DNA of 64,000 bases from Myroides pelagicus. Its GTDB lineage: Bacteria; Bacteroidota; Bacteroidia; Flavobacteriales; Flavobacteriaceae. The position numbers and the translations under genes were made by a program. Positions 36,095-45,606 of this stretch are shown piece by piece (the first letter of the stretch is position 1; each line of letters opens with the position of its first letter). A model generated the notes under the pieces. The model saw nothing but the letters and a program-made list of their open reading frames with translations, was not told where the DNA came from and did not search any database. The stretch is taken from NCBI RefSeq assembly GCF_009711055.1, contig NZ_WMJY01000014.1, forward strand, positions 16,365-80,364. Direction: 5' to 3'.

Positions 36095-36269
36095 GGTTAT
36101 ACTTAGTTGTATATGAAAAGGGAATCGTGTGAAAATCACGAACTGTCGCGCAACTGTAAGTAATAGCAAGTTCTTTATCCATTGCAAATCCACTGTCTAA
36201 TCTAGTAGTAGATGGGAAGGAAGATAAAGAATATTACGAGTCAGGAGACCTGCCTATCTTTAGTAGACC
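36095..36269 (+). promoter_or_regulatory. Cobalamin (B12) riboswitch
   Basis: All core blocks are present in order. The P1 left arm is GGTTATAC (36095-36102). It is followed by AAAAGGGAATCGTGTGAAAA, then GCGCAACTGTAAG, CCACTG, ATGGGAAGG, the complete B12 box GAGTCAGGAGACCTGCC (36238-36254) and a P1 right arm GTAGACC (36263-36269). Orientation is plus. The expected downstream gene on that strand is missing: the next gene, leuB, is on the opposite strand. Confidence 0.93.
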
Positions 36270-36603
36270 ATGCTTTCGCGGTTTAGAGCTCATGTCATAG
36301 TTGATGGTTATTTATATTTTGTATGTCACACTTACTAGTGTGTATGTACTTTGTGTAACATATACTTTCTACTATTCTTAGTTTTATCCGTTTATTTATC
36401 GTCTAGTAAAGAACTTATTTGTATATGGGTATATATCAATGGCTGTGTTTTTGGTTGTTGTTTATATATGATCTGTATCTAATGCTCTTTGTGTTATTGC
36501 TATATATTTATGTACGAAATGAAACTAAAATACTGTTGTATTGAATTAAAATATTGACGATTATAAATTTTGTAAGCATCTTACATTTTTTAGTTTTTGG
36601 TAG

Positions 36604-36632
36604 AAAATAGCTCTTTAATTAGAGCTATTTTT
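36604..36632. terminator. Terminator hairpin downstream of the riboswitch
   Basis: AAAATAGCTCT (36604-36614), loop ttaatt, AGAGCTATTTT (36621-36631) with flanking A and T tracts. It would end a plus-strand transcript from the riboswitch at about 540 nt. Confidence 0.8.
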
Positions 36633-36656
36633 GTTTGTTGTTAACCAGATTAAATG

Positions 36657-36685
36657 AAAAAGCCTATCGTGGCTGATAGGCTTTT
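36657..36685 (-). terminator. Terminator of the leu operon
   Basis: Stem aaaagcctatc (36658-36668) with gataggctttt (36675-36685), loop gtggct, ~43 nt after the leuB stop. Confidence 0.82.
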
Positions 36686-36727
36686 CTCAAAAAACTAGAA
36701 GGTTAAAATAATCAACAATAAATATGA

Positions 36728-37846
36728 TTATATGATAGTTGACTTACTATGAGTCATATTATCCTGGTATCTGTGACCTGTTCGATAGCGAACGTGGTTG
36801 GCGATATGATCACCTACTGCATTGGTTGTATAAGTAGTGTCAGTTGCCAAGTCTGGCGTAAGTATCCCTTGGTTGATTGCGTGTAATACAGCATCTCTAA
36901 TTGCATCTGCTGCATCGTGTTCTCCTAAGTGGTCAAGCATCATGGCCCCACTTAAGATTGATGCAATAGGATTGGCTATCCCTTTATTTTTAGCCTGTGG
37001 ATAAGATCCGTGAATAGGTTCAAACAATGCAGTTTTGTCTCCGATTGAAGCGGAAGGTAATAGTCCAATTGACCCTCCTATAACACTAGCTTCATCTGAA
37101 ATAATATCACCAAACATATTCTCCGTCAAAATAACATCAAACTGCTTAGGGTTTAAGATTAATTGCATAGCTGCATTGTCGACAAACATATAGTCTACTT
37201 CTACAGTTGGGTATTGAGTTGCTAATGACTGAACTACTCTTCTCCATAATCTTGAAGTTTCTAAAACATTTGCTTTGTCAATCAATGTTAATTTGTTGTT
37301 CCTTTTTACGGCTGATTGAAAAGCCAAATGAGCAATGTTTTCTATTTCTTCTTGAGTATAAGTGCAGGTGTCAGTAGCAACTCTTCCATCTGAGGATATC
37401 TTCTTGTCTCCAAAATATATCCCACTAATTAGTTCACGAAATATTATTAAATCAGTGTGTTGAATAATCTCTGTTCGCAATGGACTTTTATCCAATAGCT
37501 TTTTATATGCTTTGACAGGTCTAACGTTAGCAAATAGACCAAGTTCTTTGCGTAAAGCCAATAGCCCTTGTTCAGGTCTTACTGCAGCATTAGGATCATT
37601 GTCATACTTTGGATCACCAATGGCTCCAAATAAGACTGCATCAGCCTGCTTACATGCTTCTATAGTTTGTAGAGGCAATGGTTCATTGGTTTGGTCGATA
37701 GCGATTGCTCCAATTAATGCTTGTTGATATTGTAGTTCAAATACATAAGTCTGTGCGACTGCATCTAATACTTTTATTGTTTCGTTGATTACTTCAGGAC
37801 CAATTCCATCTCCTGAAAGTACTGCAATTTGATAATTCTTTGTCAT
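36728..37846 (-). CDS. leuB: 3-isopropylmalate dehydrogenase
   Basis: 372 residues of the isocitrate/isopropylmalate dehydrogenase family. [11 protein letters not shown] at the N-terminus, the substrate loop with ...[15 protein letters not shown], Lys-Ala-Asn-Val ([13 protein letters not shown]), the metal Asp region [13 protein letters not shown] and the NAD-binding [12 protein letters not shown] and EPIHGSYP are all present. It oxidatively decarboxylates 3-isopropylmalate in leucine synthesis. A ~15-residue polar tail follows the usual end. The start overlaps the leuD stop by 4 nt. It is the last gene of leuACDB. Confidence 0.95.
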   Translation of the reverse strand: MTKNYQIAVLSGDGIGPEVINETIKVLDAVAQTYVFELQYQQALIGAIAIDQTNEPLPLQTIEACKQADAVLFGAIGDPKYDNDPNAAVRPEQGLLALRKELGLFANVRPVKAYKKLLDKSPLRTEIIQHTDLIIFRELISGIYFGDKKISSDGRVATDTCTYTQEEIENIAHLAFQSAVKRNNKLTLIDKANVLETSRLWRRVVQSLATQYPTVEVDYMFVDNAAMQLILNPKQFDVILTENMFGDIISDEASVIGGSIGLLPSASIGDKTALFEPIHGSYPQAKNKGIANPIASILSGAMMLDHLGEHDAADAIRDAVLHAINQGILTPDLATDTTYTTNAVGDHIANHVRYRTGHRYQDNMTHSKSTII

Positions 37847-38436
37847 AACATTTTTCTTTGGTGGGTTTGCTCGTAAGCCTCTATTTTACTTTTTTGACTG
37901 AGTAAATAGTCAATATCATCATAGCCATTGAGTAAACAAATCTTCTTATAGGGGTCTAGATCAAAACTTTCTACATGCTTATTGACCTCTATTGTTTGGT
38001 TTGCGACATCTACTATGATGGTGGTCTCTGAATTTTGTTCAATTTCTTGGAGTAAGTAGCGCAGATATTCTGGACTAACAGTAATTGGTAACAACCCATT
38101 ATTGAGTGCATTACCTTTAAAAATATCTGCAAAATAACTACTTACTACAACTTTAAAACCATAATCTGTTAATGCCCATGCAGCGTGTTCTCTACTACTA
38201 CCACAACCAAAGTTGTTTCCGGCAATTAGAATTTCTCCTTTATATGTTGAATCATTTAGAATGAAGTTCTTTTTCGGTTTGTTTGTTTCGTCATAGCGCC
38301 AATCTCTAAATAAATTCTCTCCAAATCCTTCTTTATTGATGCTCTTTAAAAAGCGAGCAGGAATTATTTGATCGGTATCTATATTTTCTGTAGCTAATGG
38401 TATAGCTGTTGACTCTAATTTAATTAATGCTTGCAT
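37843..38436 (-). CDS. leuD: 3-isopropylmalate dehydratase small subunit
   Basis: 197 residues of the aconitase swivel domain, with [18 protein letters not shown] and [14 protein letters not shown], both diagnostic. It pairs with LeuC. It overlaps leuC by 17 nt and leuB by 4 nt, which implies coupled translation. Confidence 0.95.
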   Translation of the reverse strand: MQALIKLESTAIPLATENIDTDQIIPARFLKSINKEGFGENLFRDWRYDETNKPKKNFILNDSTYKGEILIAGNNFGCGSSREHAAWALTDYGFKVVVSSYFADIFKGNALNNGLLPITVSPEYLRYLLQEIEQNSETTIIVDVANQTIEVNKHVESFDLDPYKKICLLNGYDDIDYLLSQKSKIEAYEQTHQRKML

Positions 38437-39823
38437 ACTCTCTCATTTTTGCATAAGTGATTTTCCCTTCTATCGCTACTATAGCAGCTGTTAATGGGCT
38501 AGCTAATAAGGTACGTGCTCCTTGACCTTGTCTTCCTTCGAAATTTCGGTTTGAAGTTGATACACAATATTCTTGTGCTGGTATTTTGTCATCGTTCATT
38601 GCTAGACAAGCAGAACAACCTGGTTGTCTAATTACAAAACCTGCATTCTCAAATATTTGGTCCAAACCTTCTGCTTTTATCTGTTGAATGACTTGCTGGG
38701 ATCCAGGAACGATAAGTGCGTTAATCTCCTTTGCTTTTGTTTTCCCTTTTATGTAATTGGCTGCAATTCTAAAGTCTTCTATGCGTGCATTCGTACAACT
38801 ACCTATAAAAACGTGTTGTATTGGAATACTTTCTACTGTTTGTCCTTCTGTAAGCCCCATATATTCTAAAGCTTTTTTCTCCGAATTGTTTTTACTCGTC
38901 GGAATTACTGCTTCAACAGAAATTCCCATACTTGGATTTGTACCATAGGTAATCATCGGTTGTATGTCTTCTGCTTTAAAGTGATACTCTCTGTCAAATT
39001 GCGCCTCCGCATCAGTAGGTAAAGTTTTCCAGTACGCAACGCTTTTTTCCCAAGCGATACCTTTAGGGGCAAATGACCTTCCTTCTAGGTAGGCAAATGT
39101 TGTTTGATCGGGTGCTATCATTCCTCCACGAGCTCCCATTTCGATGCTCATGTTACATACAGTCATTCTACCTTCCATACTCATTTCTTCAAATACATTT
39201 CCCGCATACTCACAGAAATAGCCTGTACCAGCATCAGTCCCTATTTGTGCTATGATATATAGAATGACGTCCTTTGGCTGTACATGTGGTGCTAATGAGC
39301 CATGTACATTTATGCGCATTGACTTTGGTTTGTTTATTAGTATACATTGACTAGCGAAAACTTGAGCAACTTGACTTGTTCCTATTCCAAATGCAATTGA
39401 TCCAAATGCACCATGTGTAGAGGTGTGACTATCCCCACAGACAATACTCATTCCTGGTTGGGTTATTCCTAATTCAGGAGCGATAATATGCACAATTCCT
39501 TGATTTTTATGACCTAATCCGTATAAGGTTATATTGTTCTCTTGACAGTTAATAGCTAATTGTTCTACTTGTTGTCTAGATAAGATATCCTTAATCGGTT
39601 GATCCTGATTCAATGTAGGTACATTGTGATCGACTGTCGCAATAGTTTGCTCAGATCGGTAAATTGGTATTTCTCGTTTTTTTAGTTCATCAAATGCTTG
39701 TGGACTAGTTACTTCGTGAATTAAGTGTTTATCGATATATAGTATTTGTGGACCGTTATCAATTTGTTCTACTATGTGTGCGTCCCAAATTTTATCAAAT
39801 AGTGTTTTTGGTTGTTGAATCAT
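38420..39823 (-). CDS. leuC: 3-isopropylmalate dehydratase large subunit
   Basis: 467 residues of the aconitase superfamily. 4Fe-4S ligand cysteines lie in [14 protein letters not shown] and in the [14 protein letters not shown] pair. [20 protein letters not shown] is typical for substrate and hinge regions. The length is as in E. coli. It isomerises 2- to 3-isopropylmalate with LeuD. The start lies 12 nt after the leuA stop. Confidence 0.96.
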   Translation of the reverse strand: MIQQPKTLFDKIWDAHIVEQIDNGPQILYIDKHLIHEVTSPQAFDELKKREIPIYRSEQTIATVDHNVPTLNQDQPIKDILSRQQVEQLAINCQENNITLYGLGHKNQGIVHIIAPELGITQPGMSIVCGDSHTSTHGAFGSIAFGIGTSQVAQVFASQCILINKPKSMRINVHGSLAPHVQPKDVILYIIAQIGTDAGTGYFCEYAGNVFEEMSMEGRMTVCNMSIEMGARGGMIAPDQTTFAYLEGRSFAPKGIAWEKSVAYWKTLPTDAEAQFDREYHFKAEDIQPMITYGTNPSMGISVEAVIPTSKNNSEKKALEYMGLTEGQTVESIPIQHVFIGSCTNARIEDFRIAANYIKGKTKAKEINALIVPGSQQVIQQIKAEGLDQIFENAGFVIRQPGCSACLAMNDDKIPAQEYCVSTSNRNFEGRQGQGARTLLASPLTAAIVAIEGKITYAKMREYASIN

Positions 39824-39835
39824 TATTTTTTCTGT

Positions 39836-41014
39836 TTAGACTGTTTGACTAATTCTTTTGTTTTGTGAAAATGTATGCATAATGGCATGTAAGTCATTTT
39901 CGCTTACTTCTTTTTTCACATCAGCTACTTGTAAAAAGTATTGATACAAAAGGTCTAGTTCATTTTTAGTCACATCAAATCCTATGTTTTTAAAGCGGTA
40001 GGCTAATGCAGCGCGTCCACTTCTTGCCGTCAAAACAATGGCTGATTCTGTAATTCCCACTTCTCTTGGATCTATTATTTCGTAAGTGTCTCTGCGTTTT
40101 ATAACTCCGTCTTGGTGTATTCCAGAACTATGAGCAAATGCATTTGCCCCTACAATAGCTTTATTTGGTTGAACGAACATACCCATTGTGCTGGAAGTCA
40201 ATTGACTGACTTCATTTAATAAGATCGTATTGATATCTGTGTGAAAGCCTAATTCTTGGTGTTGTTTTAAAATCATGACAACTTCTTCTAAGGCAGTGTT
40301 TCCTGCTCGCTCTCCAATACCGTTAATGGTACATTCTATTTGTCTAGCTCCATGGACGACTCCACTTATCGCATTAGCTGTAGCCATGCCTAAATCATTG
40401 TGGCAATGGCAAGACAATACGATGTTGTCTATTCCTTTTACATGTTGTTTTAGGTATTGAATTTTAGAACCATAATCACTTGGTAAACAATACCCTGTAG
40501 TATCTGGTATGTTGATCACTGTAGCTCCTGCTTGTATGACCGTTTCGCAGACTCTCGCTAAGAAAGCATTGTCTGTTCGTCCCGCATCTTCTGCATAGAA
40601 TTCTACATCATCTACATACTTTTTGGCATAAGCCACAGCCTCAGCAGCACGGTTTAGTATATCCTCTTGAGTTGTGTTGAATTTGTACTTTATATGTGAC
40701 TCAGATGTACCTATGCCAGTATGTATTCTTGGTTGGTTGGCAAATTCAAGCGCTTGTGCAGCGCATTCAATATCTTTTTTATTAGCACGAGTCAAGGCGC
40801 ATACTGTAGCTTTATTTACTACTTTTGTGATGGCTTGTACGGCTTCAAAATCTCCAGGACTTGAAATAGGAAAGCCAGCTTCGATTACATCAACACCTAA
40901 CTCATCGAGTTTTTGCGCGATCGTCAGTTTCTGTTGTTTGTCTAGTTTACATCCAGGTACTTGTTCGCCATCTCTTAAAGTTGTGTCAAAAATCTGTATT
41001 TTTTCCGTTTTCAT
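39836..41014 (-). CDS. leuA: 2-isopropylmalate synthase, short form
   Basis: 392 residues. HMGL-like TIM barrel with [16 protein letters not shown] (metal Asp, catalytic Arg), [16 protein letters not shown] (metal His pair) and [16 protein letters not shown]. It condenses acetyl-CoA with 2-oxoisovalerate. The C-terminal ~130-residue LeuA regulatory domain, which binds leucine in full-length enzymes, is absent, so the classical leucine feedback site is missing. The first residues and the gene order leuA-leuC-leuD-leuB make leucine synthesis the likely role over homocitrate or citramalate synthesis. Confidence 0.92.
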   Translation of the reverse strand: MKTEKIQIFDTTLRDGEQVPGCKLDKQQKLTIAQKLDELGVDVIEAGFPISSPGDFEAVQAITKVVNKATVCALTRANKKDIECAAQALEFANQPRIHTGIGTSESHIKYKFNTTQEDILNRAAEAVAYAKKYVDDVEFYAEDAGRTDNAFLARVCETVIQAGATVINIPDTTGYCLPSDYGSKIQYLKQHVKGIDNIVLSCHCHNDLGMATANAISGVVHGARQIECTINGIGERAGNTALEEVVMILKQHQELGFHTDINTILLNEVSQLTSSTMGMFVQPNKAIVGANAFAHSSGIHQDGVIKRRDTYEIIDPREVGITESAIVLTARSGRAALAYRFKNIGFDVTKNELDLLYQYFLQVADVKKEVSENDLHAIMHTFSQNKRISQTV

Positions 41015-41163
41015 ATCCTCTTGTGTTTTAAATATCTTGTAACAAAAGTGTAGATTTGTATTTTATTATTAATTTTAATGTTAAAATAAAATACAATGCC
41101 TAAAGAGGTGTTTTATTTGTTCAATCCTTTGAAAACAAAGGGATTATTAACCAAATAATTACA

Positions 41164-42663
41164 ATGTCAAATTCAAATAAAGACGTTCTTTTTGTATTGA
41201 TTAAGTCTCTTAATCGCTCTGAAAAACGTCAGTTTACTTTATATGTCAATCGCTTGCAAAATAATTCGGAGGCAAAGTTTATTCTTCTTTTTAATGCAAT
41301 TGAAAAGATGGAATCTTATGATGAACAATTAATTCTAAAACAGGGAATATCGACTAAACAACAGTTGTCCAATCTAAAAGCAAATTTGTATCGTTCAATA
41401 TTGAGTAGCTTGCGCATGAATCCAAGCAAAAAGAATATTCGCATTCAGATACGGGAACAACTTGACTTTGCTACTATATTGTATCAAAAAGGTCTCCATA
41501 AGCAAAGTTTGAAGATCTTAGGTAAAGCTAAAGTACTAGCTTTAGAATTGGAAGAAAAAACACTAGCTTTGGAGATTATTGAACTAGAGAAAGTAATAGA
41601 GTCTCAATATATTACGCGTAGTATAGCAGGGCGTGCCGATGAGTTAATCGAGCAATCTGATTATTTAAGTAAACAATATGTCTATGCAACTCGTTTGTCT
41701 AATTTGTCATTGAAATTTTATAGTGAAATGTTGGTTTCGGGTTACGCGAAGAGTGATGAGGAAAAAGAGCGAATTACTGCGCTGTTTCGAGATAAGCTAT
41801 TAGAGATTGATTTAGATAAGCTTAATTTCAGGGAGAAATTGTGGTATTATAAAGCACATGTTTGGCGTTGTTTTTTGATTCAAGATTACCGAGGAGCTTA
41901 TCGCTATTCGATGTCTTGGGTACAGTTGTTTTATGATAAGCCGAAGATGATACAGAGTCACCCAATTTGGTATTTGAAGGGAAACTCTTATTTGTTTAAG
42001 TTAATCTTGATGTTTAAGTCTGTTGAACGATATATTTATTGGAATAATCAATTAGAAGAGGTGATTAATAGTGGGAACTTTCCGCAGTCAGAGAATATTG
42101 GTTCACAGGTATTTTTATTGCAATTTAGCAATAAGTTGAATATTGAATTTATCAAACAAACGTATGATGGCAGTCTGCTTTTTGTAAAGCAGTTACAAAG
42201 AGGGTTGAATGAATATAAGAATATGATTGATGAACACCATTTTTTGGTCCTGTACTTTAAGGTGGCTGCTTTGTATTTTGGCTATAAGAAATATGATGAA
42301 TCTCTGGCATATTCTAACAAGATTTTGCATAATACAACCTATGTTGTACAGGAGGATTTATTGTTTCATACGCGTATTTTATCCCTTATGGCGCAATTTG
42401 ATTCTGGTCAGGATATGCAATACGACAGTTATGTCAAAGCGAATAAAATACTCATGCAGAAGATGAAAAACTTAACGCCTATTCACATTGCTTTGATGAA
42501 GTTATTTGATGGTCTTGTTCGTGTGTATCCAAGTGAACAGAAGAAAATGTTTGTATCATTTGTAATAGAAGCGGAAAACTTATTTGAAAATAAGTTTTAT
42601 CGAAGAAGTATTTTGTATATTGATGTATTGAACTGGGCTAGGAGAAAGATTGGTCTAAATTAA
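41164..42663 (+). CDS. Conserved hypothetical helical-repeat protein
   Basis: 499 residues, almost entirely alpha-helical with no signal peptide or membrane helix. The N-terminal ~75 residues (VLFVLIKSLNRSEKRQFTLYVNRLQ...LSNLKANLYRSILSSLRM) are a recognisable conserved opening seen in uncharacterised Bacteroidetes proteins. The rest resembles TPR-like solenoid repeats (YRGAYRYSMSWVQLFYDKP, KKYDESLAYSNKIL). It is predicted to be a cytosolic scaffold or adaptor. It is divergent from leuA. Function unknown. Confidence 0.65.
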   Translation: MSNSNKDVLFVLIKSLNRSEKRQFTLYVNRLQNNSEAKFILLFNAIEKMESYDEQLILKQGISTKQQLSNLKANLYRSILSSLRMNPSKKNIRIQIREQLDFATILYQKGLHKQSLKILGKAKVLALELEEKTLALEIIELEKVIESQYITRSIAGRADELIEQSDYLSKQYVYATRLSNLSLKFYSEMLVSGYAKSDEEKERITALFRDKLLEIDLDKLNFREKLWYYKAHVWRCFLIQDYRGAYRYSMSWVQLFYDKPKMIQSHPIWYLKGNSYLFKLILMFKSVERYIYWNNQLEEVINSGNFPQSENIGSQVFLLQFSNKLNIEFIKQTYDGSLLFVKQLQRGLNEYKNMIDEHHFLVLYFKVAALYFGYKKYDESLAYSNKILHNTTYVVQEDLLFHTRILSLMAQFDSGQDMQYDSYVKANKILMQKMKNLTPIHIALMKLFDGLVRVYPSEQKKMFVSFVIEAENLFENKFYRRSILYIDVLNWARRKIGLN

Positions 42664-43023
42664 TTGCTTTTTTAAGCAAGAGGAAAATGCTGAAAGGTGA
42701 AAAAATAATTTGTATTTTTTAATCTAGTGAACAAATGAGTTATCTCGTTCTACTATGTGTTTTTTAGAGTGTTATTAATTTGCGAAAATCTTTTCTTCTT
42801 TTAAAACTCATGAGTTGTGCACAACATTTTCGAAAGGAGATATGCGTTTATGTTGCCAAGCTTGCGGAATACTTGCAGAATGCTTGAGGTTTACTGGGCA
42901 AGGAAGGGTTTTTTGGCAAGAAAACCTCAAGGATTGTGCTCGTATACCCTACTAATGTCCGTACATAAGAGGACAAAAAAAAGCTACTCGTGTGGAGTAG
43001 CTCAATTTTTATATTGATTTTTT
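42664..43023. other. 360-nt gene-free region with inverted repeat
   Basis: A 66-codon open frame at 42817-43017 runs through the ferredoxin terminator and has no coding character, so I regard the region as noncoding. It contains a 10-bp inverted repeat CTTGAGGTTT (42883-42892) / AAACCTCAAG (42922-42931) within a locally GC-richer, repeat-like stretch. Confidence 0.5.
42975..43002 (-). terminator. Terminator of the ferredoxin gene
   Basis: Stem AGCTACTC (42982-42989) / GAGTAGCT (42995-43002), loop gtgtg, with an A tract that is a T tract on the minus strand. It begins 22 nt after the stop. Confidence 0.85.
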
Positions 43024-43374
43024 TTAGTGCTTGTGTAAGAACGCTTGTCTTTGTAGGAGCGTTTCTTCACTTTCCACATGATTGTCATCAGGTACACAGC
43101 AATCTACTGGACATACGGCAGCACACTGTGGTTCATCATGAAATCCTTTACATTCCGTACATTTAGAAGGTACGATATAGTAGAATTCATCAGATACAGG
43201 CTCTTGAGCCGCATCTGCATCAACTTCTGATCCATCAGGTAATACGATCTTTCCAGATAGCGCTGTTCCATCTTTATATCTCCAGTCATCTGCCCCTTCG
43301 TATATTGCTGTATTTGGACATTCTGGCTCACATGCACCACAATTGATACATTCGTCTGTTATAATGATTGCCAT
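43024..43374 (-). CDS. 4Fe-4S dicluster ferredoxin
   Basis: 116 residues. The N-terminal cluster motif is [12 protein letters not shown]. The second motif is [22 protein letters not shown], with the extra spacing between the second and third cysteine typical of FdxN/Alvin-type ferredoxins. About 45 residues separate the two, longer than in small ferredoxins. It carries two [4Fe-4S] clusters and would supply low-potential electrons. It is divergent from the acyl-CoA reductase gene with 74 nt between, a pairing that suggests related function. Confidence 0.9.
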   Translation of the reverse strand: MAIIITDECINCGACEPECPNTAIYEGADDWRYKDGTALSGKIVLPDGSEVDADAAQEPVSDEFYYIVPSKCTECKGFHDEPQCAAVCPVDCCVPDDNHVESEETLLQRQAFLHKH

Positions 43375-43448
43375 AGCTTATATTTTGTTTTATATGTATT
43401 AACTTTGTATGCAAATTTACACCCAAAACTATTCACAAACAAATCAAT

Positions 43449-44507
43449 ATGGATTTAGATGTTAAAAAAAATGCATTTGTTAAATTAGGTGGTTTTTTAA
43501 GCCAATTTACTACAAATGAATTTATAAAAAACAATGATGTTTGTCATAATGACGATTTTTTTTCTGCTTTTGAACAATTAATTTACAGTTCTGTTCATTA
43601 CAATGGATGGTTTACAGAAGAACAGGTGATCAGTTCTATTGGTTCGTGGGCGGAAGCATTGACAGAAAAGAATTTGAATCTGTGGACAGCAAGATATGAT
43701 TTTTCAGCCGAACCACAGAAACGGGTTGGGTTAATCTTGGCGGGTAATATTCCTCTAGTAGGGTTTCACGATTTTATTTCGGTTATCATTAGTGGTAATA
43801 TTGCAGTTGTAAAATTGTCATCTAATGATCAAAAATTACTGCCTTTCTTAGCAAAATATTTAATTGCTTGTGAACCGATGCTAGCGGATCGTATTGTTTT
43901 TACAGAAGGTAAGTTAGATGGATTTGACGCCGTTATTGCTACAGGTAGTAATAATACAGCTAGGTATTTTGATTACTATTTTAGTCAAGTGCCTAATATC
44001 ATCCGCAAGAATAGAAACTCAGTAGCTATTTTGAATGGGAAGGAGTCTCATGAGGACATGATAGCTTTGGGAAAAGATGTATTCACTTATTACGGTTTAG
44101 GGTGCAGAAACGTGTCTAAACTTTTTGTTCCTATTGGATTTGATTTTGATAATTTCTATAAAGGAATGTATGAATATCGAGATGTGATTGAGTACGAGAA
44201 ATATTCAAATAACTACGATTATAACAAGGCAGTCTTTTTAATGAGTGATTTCAAGATTTTAGATAATGGCTTCTTAACTATAAAAGAAGATCAAGGATAC
44301 TCGTCTCCGATCTCCTCTGTATTTTTTGAGTATTATGACGATATAGAAATAGTAAAGACACGTCTAAAAACGGATGAGGAAAAAATTCAATGTATTGTAT
44401 CCAATCAGTTAGTAGAGGGAAGTATTGCTTTTGGACAAACGCAGCGCCCTCAGCTATGGGACTATGCTGATCATGTAGATACAGTTGCTTTTTTACTAGC
44501 TTTATAA
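43449..44507 (+). CDS. Acyl-CoA reductase (LuxC family)
   Basis: 352 residues, aldehyde-dehydrogenase-like fold of the LuxC group. The catalytic cysteine is in YYGLGCRNVSKLF. RVGLILAGNIPLVGFHDFISVIISGN and VIATGSNNTARYFDYYF are the NAD(P)-binding parts. Luciferase genes are absent. It would reduce an acyl-CoA or acyl-thioester to the aldehyde. Its native substrate in flavobacteria is unknown. serC starts 1 nt after its stop codon, so the two are translated together, which is hard to explain by known serine metabolism. Confidence 0.87.
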   Translation: MDLDVKKNAFVKLGGFLSQFTTNEFIKNNDVCHNDDFFSAFEQLIYSSVHYNGWFTEEQVISSIGSWAEALTEKNLNLWTARYDFSAEPQKRVGLILAGNIPLVGFHDFISVIISGNIAVVKLSSNDQKLLPFLAKYLIACEPMLADRIVFTEGKLDGFDAVIATGSNNTARYFDYYFSQVPNIIRKNRNSVAILNGKESHEDMIALGKDVFTYYGLGCRNVSKLFVPIGFDFDNFYKGMYEYRDVIEYEKYSNNYDYNKAVFLMSDFKILDNGFLTIKEDQGYSSPISSVFFEYYDDIEIVKTRLKTDEEKIQCIVSNQLVEGSIAFGQTQRPQLWDYADHVDTVAFLLAL

Positions 44508-44508
44508 G

Positions 44509-45576
44509 ATGAGTAGGGTTCATAACTTTTGTGCAGGACCTTGTTTACTGCCAGAAGAGGTGTATAAGCAGGCGGCAGACGCGATTGTAGATTTTCAACA
44601 GTCGGGGCTTTCTATTTTGTCTATCTCACATCGCAGCACTGCTTTTTTAGCTGTCTTAGAAGAGGTGAGTCACTTAGCGTTGGAGTTATTAGGTCTCGAT
44701 CAACAACAGTATGATGTTTTGTTTTTACAGGGTGGAGCAAGTACGGAGTTTTTGCGAATACCTTATAATATGTTGACGACTAATGCAGCTTATATTGATA
44801 CAGGGGTATGGGCAAGTAAGGCTATTGAGCAAGCAAAGCAGTTTGGTAAGGTAGAAGTAATAGGAAGTTCTGCAGATAGACAGTATTCGTATATACCTCA
44901 GGATATACCTCAGGTTAATGGTTGTGACTACTTGCATTTTACTTCGAATAATACGATTTATGGAACACAGTTTTCGGCTGTTCCTCAATCGGATAGCCCA
45001 ATCGTTAGTGATATGAGTTCAGATGTTTATTCACGGGTATTTGACTATGATAAAATAGATGTGATTTATGCAGGGGCGCAAAAGAATATTGGGCCAGCAG
45101 GATTAAGTGTGGTCTTTGTTAGAAAAGGTGTTTTGGGGAATATCACGAGAAAAATACCTAATATGCTTAACTATAAAGAGCACATTGCAAAGGATGGTTT
45201 ATACCACACAGCAAATGTTTTTGCAATCTATACAACTTTGTTAAACTTGCGTTGGCTTAGAGCAAAAGGAGGTGTTGCGGCAATTGAGAAGATCAATAAT
45301 CAAAAAGCTGAGATGCTTTATCATGCTTTAGATAGTTTGGATTTTATCCATCCATTAGCGGATAAGGCGCATCGTTCACGGATGAATGTTACTTTTGACT
45401 TTAAAGAGAAGGAACAAGGTTATTTATTTGATACACTCTGTCAAGAAGCCAATATTCAAAATATAAAAGGACATAGAGTACTCGGCGGGTATCGAGCATC
45501 ACTATATAACGCATTGCCACTTGCAAGTGTCGAAGTGTTAGTAGCTGTATTAAATAGAATGAAAGTAAAAGTTTAG
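44509..45576 (+). CDS. serC: Phosphoserine/phosphohydroxythreonine aminotransferase
   Basis: 355 residues, class V aminotransferase. NFCAGPCLLPEEV at the start, the PLP lysine in YAGAQKNIGPAGL and the C-terminal GGYRASLYNALPL are diagnostic. It converts 3-phosphohydroxypyruvate to phosphoserine, and also acts in the pyridoxal phosphate pathway in some bacteria. It is the second gene of an acyl-CoA reductase - serC - SerA-like unit, with 30 nt to the ATG of the next gene. Confidence 0.95.
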   Translation: MSRVHNFCAGPCLLPEEVYKQAADAIVDFQQSGLSILSISHRSTAFLAVLEEVSHLALELLGLDQQQYDVLFLQGGASTEFLRIPYNMLTTNAAYIDTGVWASKAIEQAKQFGKVEVIGSSADRQYSYIPQDIPQVNGCDYLHFTSNNTIYGTQFSAVPQSDSPIVSDMSSDVYSRVFDYDKIDVIYAGAQKNIGPAGLSVVFVRKGVLGNITRKIPNMLNYKEHIAKDGLYHTANVFAIYTTLLNLRWLRAKGGVAAIEKINNQKAEMLYHALDSLDFIHPLADKAHRSRMNVTFDFKEKEQGYLFDTLCQEANIQNIKGHRVLGGYRASLYNALPLASVEVLVAVLNRMKVKV

Positions 45577-45606
45577 TGAATAAGGAAAAAATTGACAGAT
45601 ATAAAA

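Larger units (their letters stand above)
35929..36727. other. 799-nt gene-free region carrying an orphan cobalamin riboswitch
   Basis: The only recognisable elements are the plus-strand B12 aptamer (36095-36269) and two terminator hairpins at 36604 and 36657. Between aptamer and first terminator there are ~335 nt of AT-rich sequence. Only short ORFs occur there, the longest being a 25-codon hydrophobic one (36304-36381) and a 22-codon one starting at 36270. No btuB-, metE- or cobalt-transport-like sequence was recognised in any frame. A degenerate TATCTTAG box (36039-36046) is a weak promoter candidate for the RNA. Confidence 0.75.

Noticed and set aside
36270..36338. 22-codon ORF directly after the B12 riboswitch
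   Set aside because: Its start is the ATGCTTTCGCGG segment, which looks like part of the riboswitch 3' region, and the peptide has no recognisable features.
42817..43017. 66-codon open frame between the helical protein and the ferredoxin gene
   Set aside because: It runs through the ferredoxin terminator hairpin, has no family resemblance, and lies in a repeat-like noncoding stretch.
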